DNA of 64,000 nt from Candidatus Cacconaster merdequi (GTDB lineage Bacteria; Bacteroidota; Bacteroidia; Bacteroidales; UBA932), in assembly GCA_018064345.1 (NCBI GenBank), contig JAGHVK010000066.1:52540-116539 (forward strand), read 5' to 3'. This document shows positions 56,541 through 64,000 of this stretch, one piece after another. Position 1 is the first letter of the stretch; each line of letters starts with the position of its first letter. The position numbers were made by a program, and so were the translations under genes. The notes under the pieces are model-generated. The model saw nothing but the letters and a program-made list of their open reading frames with translations. It did no database searches and was not told where the DNA came from.

Positions 56541-57398
56541 ATGTACGATGACTGTCAGCTGATATGCATTCTCGGACCTACGGCCTGCGGGAAGACCCGC
56601 TATGCCGTAAGCCTTGCACGGGAGATTGGGGGTGAGATTCTCTCTGCGGATTCCCGTCAGGTATATCGAGGGATGGATATAGGTACAGGGAAGGACCTTT
56701 CCGATTACGGTGATGTGCCTTACCATCTGATAGACATAGTGGATGCAGGTACCAAATACAATATTTACCAGTATCAGAAAGATTTCGAGGAGGCTTTCCG
56801 GGATGTCACCGGTCGTGGAAAAAGAGCGATTCTCTGCGGAGGCTCGGGCCTTTACATTGAAGCCGCCACCTGCGGGTACTATCTTCCTGACGTTCCGGCC
56901 GACCAGGCTCTGAGGGAGAGCCTTTCTAAGTTGCCGACAGAAGAGCTCATATCCCGCTATGAGGCTATCCGCAAACCTCACAACAAGACCGACTACGATA
57001 CCCGTCAGCGTCTGATACGCGCACTGGAGATAGCCATATATGAAGAGAATCACCCGGTGCAGCGCACTTCGTATCTTCCCAAGAAGACAAAGTACTTGGG
57101 AATCAATGTTTCGAAGGAGGTACGCAATGCAAGGATCGATGCAAGGCTCTCATCAAGGCTCGAAGAGGGGATGATTGATGAGGTGCAGAGATTGCTCGAG
57201 TGTGGCATCAAGCCTGAGGATCTCATATATTACGGGCTTGAATACAAGTTCGTTACGCTCTATCTCACCGGAGAGATGGATTATGATACTATGGTTCAGC
57301 GGCTCAGGACTGCGATTCACCAGTTCGCCAAGCGCCAGATGACCTGGTTCCGGGGGATGGAACGCAAGGGGATTGAAATAGAATGGATTGACATATAA
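56541..57398 (+). CDS. miaA: tRNA dimethylallyltransferase
   Basis: CILGPTACGKTRYAVSLAREIGGEILSADSRQVYRGMDIGTGK; start may be internal to the ORF. Confidence 0.95.
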   Translation: MYDDCQLICILGPTACGKTRYAVSLAREIGGEILSADSRQVYRGMDIGTGKDLSDYGDVPYHLIDIVDAGTKYNIYQYQKDFEEAFRDVTGRGKRAILCGGSGLYIEAATCGYYLPDVPADQALRESLSKLPTEELISRYEAIRKPHNKTDYDTRQRLIRALEIAIYEENHPVQRTSYLPKKTKYLGINVSKEVRNARIDARLSSRLEEGMIDEVQRLLECGIKPEDLIYYGLEYKFVTLYLTGEMDYDTMVQRLRTAIHQFAKRQMTWFRGMERKGIEIEWIDI

Positions 57399-57418
57399 CA
57401 ATGTAATTTTAAGACGAT

Positions 57419-58492
57419 ATGAAAAAGACACTTACTCTTATCCTGGCCCTTCTGCCGCTCGTTACTTTCGCTCAGAAGGCTACTGAACTCAAGTATGTTG
57501 ATGCCAAGGAACTTATGGTCATCAACCAGGGGTTCGACAACACCGAAGATTTCTACACACGCCTGCCTGCCGACATGAAGGATGTGACCCGCAAGGAAGT
57601 CTGGGACCTCGGCCTGAACTCTGCCGGACTCGCTGTGCGCTTCTCGACTGACAGCAAATGCATCGGAGCGCAGTGGACTCTTCTCAACAACTTCGGAATG
57701 AACCATATGGCGAAGACTGGAGTCTGCGGTATCGACCTCTACATCCTTACTGAAGAGAATCAGTGGGTGTTCATAGGTACGGCTCAGCCTAACGGCAAGG
57801 AATCCCGCAATGTATTTCTCCGCAACATGGAGGGCAAGATGCACGACTATATGGCATATCTTCCTCTTTACGACGGAGTTACAAAAGTTGAGATTGGCGT
57901 GGATTCTTCAGCTGTCATTGAAAAGCCTCACAGCACGATTCTCAACAGAGGCTCCGAGAAACCTATAGTGTTCTACGGCACAAGCATCACGCAGGGCGGA
58001 TGCGCCACCCGTCCGGGAATGGTATATACCTCCATCATCAGCCGTGCAAGGAATCAGGAGTGCATCAACCTCGGTTTCAGCGGCAACGCCCGTATGGACA
58101 AGGCTCTCGCAGAGACCTTGTCACGTATCGATGCTGACCAGTATGTAATCGACTGCCTTCCAAACTGCACTACACAGATACTGAAGGACAGCGCCTATTT
58201 CTTCATGACCTATCTTGCCAAGGAGCATCCGGATGTCCCTATTTTCATGGTGGAGAATGTGGATTACAAATATGGCTTCGCTGACCTCAAGACAAAAGGC
58301 GATACAATCGAGAAGAACGCCTACTGGAAGGAACTTTACCGGAAACTCCGCAAGGAGGGATACAAGAACCTGATTTACATCCCTGAGAAAGATCTGTCAG
58401 GCGACAGTGAGTGCACCGTTGACGGAGCACACCGCACTGACCTCGGATTTATGGTGATGGCAAAGGGATTCATGAAGTATCTTAAAAAGTAG
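57419..58492 (+). CDS. Secreted SGNH/GDSL hydrolase with GxDLY-type N-terminal domain
   Basis: Signal peptide; CGIDLYIL (GxDLY); VFYGTSITQGGCATRPGM; DGAHRTDLG. Confidence 0.87.
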   Translation: MKKTLTLILALLPLVTFAQKATELKYVDAKELMVINQGFDNTEDFYTRLPADMKDVTRKEVWDLGLNSAGLAVRFSTDSKCIGAQWTLLNNFGMNHMAKTGVCGIDLYILTEENQWVFIGTAQPNGKESRNVFLRNMEGKMHDYMAYLPLYDGVTKVEIGVDSSAVIEKPHSTILNRGSEKPIVFYGTSITQGGCATRPGMVYTSIISRARNQECINLGFSGNARMDKALAETLSRIDADQYVIDCLPNCTTQILKDSAYFFMTYLAKEHPDVPIFMVENVDYKYGFADLKTKGDTIEKNAYWKELYRKLRKEGYKNLIYIPEKDLSGDSECTVDGAHRTDLGFMVMAKGFMKYLKK

Positions 58493-58525
58493 ATTGCCAT
58501 ATCTTGAGATATTCCGGCAAATTTG

Positions 58526-58533
58526 TATCTTTG
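58526..58533 (+). promoter_or_regulatory. Predicted -7 element upstream of susC-like gene
   Basis: TATCTTTG, matches TAnnTTTG, about 80 nt before the ATG. Confidence 0.5.
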
Positions 58534-58611
58534 TCCTTAATATACCCCTAAATAGAAGATTCGATATAAAGTCTTTTTAACCAAAATTCTAATTTATTAA
58601 ACCATTTTTCA

Positions 58612-61600
58612 ATGAGACAGAAAACAAACATCAAGAAGATGTCCGCGAAATTCGCAGGGCTCTTTATGGTTGTTGCAGCGCTCCTGCTCGCTACTCCGCA
58701 GCAGGCTGCCGCTCAGACAATCGATGTGAAAGGCACCGTCATCTCTTCAGCTGACGGTCTGCCTGTAATCGGTGCTTCTGTATTGGAGAAAGGGACTACC
58801 AACGGAACCGTAGCCGCTGCTGACGGATCTTTCAAGATTCGTGTAAAGCAAGGTGCGGTATTGGAAATCTCAGCCGTCGGCTATGCTACCCAGCAGGTCG
58901 AAGTAAAGGGTGAGACCGTTGATGTCATTCTCTCGGAAGACAGTGAATGGCTCGATGACGTTGTCGTTGTCGGTTACGGTGTACAGAAGAAGAAACTCGT
59001 CACCGGATCCACCGTTCAGGTCAAGGGAGAAGATATCTCCAAACTCAACACCACAAGTGTAATCGGAGCTCTCCAGGCTCAGTCTCCTGGTGTTCAGATT
59101 ACTCAGAACTCAGGTTATCTTGATGCAGGCTTCAAGGTAAATATCCGTGGTCTCGGTACTACCGGTGATGCTGAGCCTCTCTACGTCATCGACGGTGTCG
59201 CAAACGGTAGCCTCAGCGCACTCAACCCTTCAGACATCGAAAGCATCGACGTTCTCAAGGATGCCGCTTCTGCAGCAATCTACGGAGCCCGTGCAGCCAA
59301 CGGTGTAATCCTCGTCACCACCAAGAAGGGTAAGGAAGGACAGAGCTATGTTACTTACGACGGATACTATGGCTTCCAGAACCTTTACAAGATTCCTACA
59401 GTCCTCACCGCTCAGGAAATGATGTCAATTCAGGATGAGCAGCGTGCAATGGACGGTCTCGACCCTTGGAACTGGCCTCTTCTCCTCGGTGAAAAGGCTT
59501 ATAACAAGGTCAAGAGCGGATGGCAGGGAACCAACTGGATCAAGGAGATGCTCAACAAGAACGCCCCTATCCAGAGTCATTCCGTAACCGTTGCCGGTGG
59601 AACTGAACGCAACACCTACTCCCTCGGTTTCACATATATGTCACAGGACGCTACAATGGGTGTTCCTGATATGATTCCGGGAAGCAGGAAGATGAACTTC
59701 CGTGTAAACAACGAATATGTTGCCTTGAAGAAGAACGACCTCAAGGTCCTCACTATAGGTGAGACCCTCAACTACAGGTTCGGAAAATCACACGGATACT
59801 TCGGAACAGGAGACAAATACTCAAACAACATCCGTGACGGTATCCTTCACTCTCCTTTCCTTCCTGCATACAACGATGACGGCTCATTCTACAGCCTTCA
59901 GCAGCAGTATGAGGACAAGTATGACTGGGACGTTGCCAACGCAGACGATGTGAACCCTCTGGAAAAACTTGCATTGAGCAATGAGAACGAAAGCCAGAGC
60001 CACTACCTCCAGGCAAGTGCATACGTTGATTTCCAGCCTATCAAGAATCTCCATTTCAAGAGCCAGTTCGGTTATATGATGGGTGCAAGCGCAGGTCACT
60101 CTCATTCTCCTATCTATGAGATTGGTCGTATCACAAAGCACACCGTGAATACTGTTTCTCAGAGTGCAAGCATGTACAACCGCTTCACTTGGGATAACAC
60201 AGCCAGCTATGCATTCGATGTCAAGGAACACCATATCGAGGTACTCGGCGGTGCTTCAATCGAAAGCTGGGGTAACGGCACATCAATAAGCGGTACAAAG
60301 AACGATTTCATCTTCAACGATCTCGAGCACGCTTATCTGAGCAACTGTACATCTCTTACCACCAATGCCAATGACATCAAGGGTTCTCACAACACTGATG
60401 GAAGGCTCGCTTCATTCTTCGTAAGGGGCAACTGGAACTGGAAAGAGAAATATATGGCTTCCGTTACAGTACGTGCCGATGGTTCATCTAACTTCGCAGA
60501 AGGTCACAGATGGGGTATATTCCCTTCAGTATCTGCTGGTTGGGTAATATCAAACGAGCCTTGGATGGAATCTCTCAGAGGTAGCGTCGATTTCTTGAAG
60601 CTCCGCGCTTCCTGGGGTCAGAACGGTAACTGCAACGTAAATGCGTTCGAATACCTCAACCTTCTCAAGACCGGCAACCTCGACGGAAACGGTTATCCTT
60701 TCGGCAATATGGGTGCAAATGCAACAGGTACATACTCTTACAAGATCACCAATCCTGACCTTACCTGGGAGACATCTGAACAGATTGACCTCGGTATCGA
60801 TGCAAGGTTCCTCAGAAGCCGTCTCGCCTTTGAATTCGACTGGTATCGCAAGGCTACCAAGGACTGGCTTGTAACAGCACCTATCCTTGACCACTACGGT
60901 GCAGACGCTCCTGCAGTGAACGGTGGTGACGTTGTCAACTCCGGTCTCGAGCTTGCTCTCCGTTGGAACGACAATGTCGGTGACTTCAACTATGGTGTAA
61001 GCGTAAACGGTGCATTCAACAAGAACCGCATCACCCGTATCGCAAATGCTGATGGTATCATCCACGGACCGGGCGGAGGAGACGATGGTATTCTCTGGCA
61101 CGGATGCGACGAAATCTATCGCGCTGAAGTAGGTATGCCTATCGGTTATTTCTTCGGATATGAGACTGCCGGCGTATTCCAGACAGAAGAGGAAATCGCC
61201 AATTACAAGGGAGCAAAGCTCTTTGGCGAAAGCACACGCCCAGGTGACCTCATCTTCGTGGATAAGGACAAGAACGGAGTCATTGACGAAGGCGACCGTA
61301 CTATGATCGGTGACCCTCACCCTGACTTCACAATGGGTCTTTCACTCAATCTCGAATGGAAGGGCATCGACTTTGCTCTTACCGGCTACGGTGCATTCGG
61401 CCAGCAGATCTTCACCTGCTACCGCAGTGTCATCGACGGTGCTTCAGGAAACTTCTCAGACCAGATTCTTCAGAGATGGTGCGGTGCAGGTACATCCAAC
61501 AGATATCCTCGCCTTTCATTCTCAGGTAACAACTGGAACAAGGTTTCTGACATCTATCTTGAAAACGGCGACTACTTCAAGATCCAGAACATCACTCTCG

Positions 61601-61809
61601 GATATAATATCGCCAAGGCATTCAAGAACTTCCCTCTCCAGACCCTCAGAGTTTACGTAAGTGCGCAGAACCTCTACACATTTACCAAGTACTCAGGAAT
61701 GGATCCTGAAATCGGTTATGGTGCAAACGACAGTTGGGCACAGGGCATTGACCTTGGCTACTATCCAAGCACACGTAATATCCTCATTGGTCTCAGTATT
61801 AAATTTTAA
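58612..61809 (+). CDS. SusC/RagA-family TonB-linked outer membrane protein
   Basis: CarboxypepD-reg N-terminal domain, DDVVVVGYGVQKKKLVTGSTVQV, plug GALQAQSPGVQI, ARAANGVILVTTKKGK. Confidence 0.97.
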   Translation: MRQKTNIKKMSAKFAGLFMVVAALLLATPQQAAAQTIDVKGTVISSADGLPVIGASVLEKGTTNGTVAAADGSFKIRVKQGAVLEISAVGYATQQVEVKGETVDVILSEDSEWLDDVVVVGYGVQKKKLVTGSTVQVKGEDISKLNTTSVIGALQAQSPGVQITQNSGYLDAGFKVNIRGLGTTGDAEPLYVIDGVANGSLSALNPSDIESIDVLKDAASAAIYGARAANGVILVTTKKGKEGQSYVTYDGYYGFQNLYKIPTVLTAQEMMSIQDEQRAMDGLDPWNWPLLLGEKAYNKVKSGWQGTNWIKEMLNKNAPIQSHSVTVAGGTERNTYSLGFTYMSQDATMGVPDMIPGSRKMNFRVNNEYVALKKNDLKVLTIGETLNYRFGKSHGYFGTGDKYSNNIRDGILHSPFLPAYNDDGSFYSLQQQYEDKYDWDVANADDVNPLEKLALSNENESQSHYLQASAYVDFQPIKNLHFKSQFGYMMGASAGHSHSPIYEIGRITKHTVNTVSQSASMYNRFTWDNTASYAFDVKEHHIEVLGGASIESWGNGTSISGTKNDFIFNDLEHAYLSNCTSLTTNANDIKGSHNTDGRLASFFVRGNWNWKEKYMASVTVRADGSSNFAEGHRWGIFPSVSAGWVISNEPWMESLRGSVDFLKLRASWGQNGNCNVNAFEYLNLLKTGNLDGNGYPFGNMGANATGTYSYKITNPDLTWETSEQIDLGIDARFLRSRLAFEFDWYRKATKDWLVTAPILDHYGADAPAVNGGDVVNSGLELALRWNDNVGDFNYGVSVNGAFNKNRITRIANADGIIHGPGGGDDGILWHGCDEIYRAEVGMPIGYFFGYETAGVFQTEEEIANYKGAKLFGESTRPGDLIFVDKDKNGVIDEGDRTMIGDPHPDFTMGLSLNLEWKGIDFALTGYGAFGQQIFTCYRSVIDGASGNFSDQILQRWCGAGTSNRYPRLSFSGNNWNKVSDIYLENGDYFKIQNITLGYNIAKAFKNFPLQTLRVYVSAQNLYTFTKYSGMDPEIGYGANDSWAQGIDLGYYPSTRNILIGLSIKF

Positions 61810-61816
61810 TTGAGGA

Positions 61817-63682
61817 ATGGATATGAAAAAGATTCTTTATACAATAGTAGCAGTAGTTGCACTTTGCTCTGTCGCTTCTTGTGAGAAATTCCTCACCACT
61901 GAACCTCTTGACAGGCAGAGTTCTGCCGGTTTCCCAAGCAGTGAGGCGGAAGCCGAACAACTGGTGACTTCCATCTATGGAAGCATGCTCTACGTCTCTC
62001 CTGAGACCAGCACACAGCTGTACCTTGCACAGCTCGCATCTGACGAATGCCTCGGCGGCAACGTCCCTGCCAATGCGAACATCGCACACAGCCTTATGAA
62101 GTACAGCTCAAGTACCAATGATTTCCAGCCTATGTGGAGGCGCCTTTATACTATGATAAACAAGGCCAACGCCACTCTTGAAATCCTCAGTTCCTGGGAT
62201 GGTTTCAAGGATAAGGAACTCCAGAAGAGGCTGATTGCCGAGACCCACTTCCTTCGTGGATATGCATATTGGGAACTGGCTCTCTCATTCGGTGAAGTTC
62301 CTATTCACCTTACAAATGATGGTGTGAACGCAAAGCGCGCAAGCATCGATCGCGTATATGGTGTCATCGCCCACGAAATCAGAGAGGCTATCAATACTTT
62401 GCCAAACGCAATCTATCCTGCAGGACATCCTCTTGAGGGTCACGCAACCAAGGCTGCGGCTCAGGCTCTCCAGGCTCGTATCTTCCTGTTCTACACAGGC
62501 CGTTACGACAAGACCGAACTCCCTGCAATGACAGATGAGGAAGGCAAGACAGTTGAAGGTTCAGCTCCAGTCACAAAGTCTATGGTCATCACTGACATAG
62601 ATGATTGCATAGCGAACTCAGGCCACGCACTGATCAGTGACCAGCGCAATCTCTGGCCATATTCTGCTGAAATCCTTAACAAGAACAAAATCGGTGTCAC
62701 CTACAAGTATGCCGTAGAGAACGAACTCAAGTGGGCAGGAAACGGATGTATCGAAACTGTTTTCGCTGAAAAGCACAATCTTACCGCCATCAGCGGCGCA
62801 ACTGAGTGCTTCTCAAACACTCTCGCTGCATTCTTCACTCCTCCTAAGGGAAGCCGTACATACAGCGAAGCTACCGTCCAGTACTCTTATCCTTTCTCTG
62901 AAGGTTGGGGTCAGGGCCCTGTAGCTCCTAATATGGTTGAAGACTGGCTTGCCTGGGAATCTGCTCAAGGCAAGAAGGACCCTCGTCTCACCGGTTCAGT
63001 ATGGGCAACAGAAATCAGGCATCCGGATGGATTCCCTAATGGTGAAGTCCTTATCGACAAGAGAATGGATCCGAATGAGGCCGGCTATTCAGTTGCTTCA
63101 ATTTACTATGAGCAAACAGGTTACTACCAGAAGAAGCTCATCGTTGTAGGATGCTGGAATGATGAAGCAGGCAAGTGGAATCAGACATTCATGCCTGTAC
63201 TCTATCCTGGTCTCACAACAAGGGATCACTTCTGCTACACCAATGCCACCGACGTCATCCTTATCCGTTTCGCCGACGTTCTCCTCATGCAGTCAGAGCT
63301 TAAGCAGGATGTCACAGGTATCAACCTCGTGCGTGAACGTTCAGGCTTGGATCCAATCGCTTCTTACTCATTGGAAGCTCTCCAGAATGAGCGTCGTTAT
63401 GAGCTCTGCTTCGAAAGCCAGCGCTGGTACGACCTTCTCCGTTGGTCAGGTCCGTCACTTGAATATGCAGGTCAGATGTTGAACAAGAAGAACGGATTCA
63501 AGATTGTGAACGAGGCTAAGGTCGTTGATATGCCTTACTACGATTATGCTGCCCGTCTGAAGGAGACCCAGGGCTACTGGCCAATCCCTCAGGACGAAAT
63601 TGACAAGTCAGAAGGCCAGCTTACACAGAATCCAGGTTGGGATAGTCCTAACGCAGCTTTCAAGGGCTGGAACGCAATTTAA
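61817..63682 (+). CDS. SusD/RagB-family nutrient-binding lipoprotein
   Basis: Lipobox SVASC; AETHFLRGYAYWELALSFGEVPI; ERRYELCFESQRWYDLLRW; C-terminal LTQNPGW. Confidence 0.96.
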   Translation: MDMKKILYTIVAVVALCSVASCEKFLTTEPLDRQSSAGFPSSEAEAEQLVTSIYGSMLYVSPETSTQLYLAQLASDECLGGNVPANANIAHSLMKYSSSTNDFQPMWRRLYTMINKANATLEILSSWDGFKDKELQKRLIAETHFLRGYAYWELALSFGEVPIHLTNDGVNAKRASIDRVYGVIAHEIREAINTLPNAIYPAGHPLEGHATKAAAQALQARIFLFYTGRYDKTELPAMTDEEGKTVEGSAPVTKSMVITDIDDCIANSGHALISDQRNLWPYSAEILNKNKIGVTYKYAVENELKWAGNGCIETVFAEKHNLTAISGATECFSNTLAAFFTPPKGSRTYSEATVQYSYPFSEGWGQGPVAPNMVEDWLAWESAQGKKDPRLTGSVWATEIRHPDGFPNGEVLIDKRMDPNEAGYSVASIYYEQTGYYQKKLIVVGCWNDEAGKWNQTFMPVLYPGLTTRDHFCYTNATDVILIRFADVLLMQSELKQDVTGINLVRERSGLDPIASYSLEALQNERRYELCFESQRWYDLLRWSGPSLEYAGQMLNKKNGFKIVNEAKVVDMPYYDYAARLKETQGYWPIPQDEIDKSEGQLTQNPGWDSPNAAFKGWNAI

Positions 63683-63689
63683 TTAGCTA

Positions 63690-64000
63690 ATGATCATGAA
63701 AAATACAATCAAGACTATTGCATTTGTCGTTGCTTTGGGCGGAATGTTCGCTTGCTCTCCTATCGAGGACCAGAGCCTGCGTGACAAGTATGTCACCAAT
63801 GCAGGCAAGCCCCTCACATCAGAGGAGATTACAAAGCATCTGACTGTAAGTCAGCCAAAGGCTGCTGAATACGAAGACTTCTATGTTGAAGTCAAGAATG
63901 ATGACCCGAACACTGCGGGAGTATGGCATTTCACCACCAGTGGCGGCGATGCTATCCTCTTTGCGAAGAACGGTTCCTACACTTATACCGCCAATGGAGA
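63690..64000 (+). CDS. SusE-like surface lipoprotein, 5' part (truncated by window edge)
   Basis: MIMKNTIKTIAFVVALGGMFACSPIEDQSLRDKYVTNAG lipobox, directly downstream of SusD. Confidence 0.8.
   Translation, partial: MIMKNTIKTIAFVVALGGMFACSPIEDQSLRDKYVTNAGKPLTSEEITKHLTVSQPKAAEYEDFYVEVKNDDPNTAGVWHFTTSGGDAILFAKNGSYTYTANG

Noticed and set aside
1-64000. CRISPR array, prophage, transposon, integrase or defence island
   Set aside because: No regularly spaced repeats, transposase/integrase motifs, terminal inverted repeats or phage genes were seen; gene content is mostly housekeeping.

Overview
The window is a 64 kb chromosomal segment of a Bacteroidota genome, probably Bacteroidales. Supporting signs are SusC/SusD, group-B-like [FeFe] hydrogenase, GldH/RicT, TAnnTTTG-type promoters and weak Shine-Dalgarno usage. 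Genus cannot be assigned from the sequence alone. Gene density is high and most loci are housekeeping: the end of an S10 operon that stops after rpsC, an aroB / aroD-aroA fusion / aroC cluster, asnA, secreted peptidases, two tRNA-Leu genes, an RND efflux operon, trxA, holB-ricT-gldH-trmB, hemW, sdhC, pyrH-frr, a DAHP synthase-chorismate mutase, smpB, lgt, miaA, and a SusC/SusD locus running off the right edge. I saw no CRISPR array, transposase, integrase, phage gene, rRNA or recognisable defence system. The most interesting unexplained signal is a short dispersed motif, roughly GGAAYCTGTYTTGAAATG. It recurs at least 14 times at gene boundaries, often in sense orientation directly on or after stop codons. 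It sometimes supplies the start codon of the next gene, and upstream of trxA it forms a 14-bp hairpin containing the start of a 13-codon leader ORF. Other leads are the broken ribosomal operon, the AroD-AroA fusion, a PII-like protein coupled to RND efflux, a Tat/Fe-S aldo-keto reductase paired with a NapH-like polyferredoxin, an orphan sdhC with a CCCC tail, and a structured intergenic region near 52.7-53.0 kb. All family calls come from reading motifs; no database search was run.
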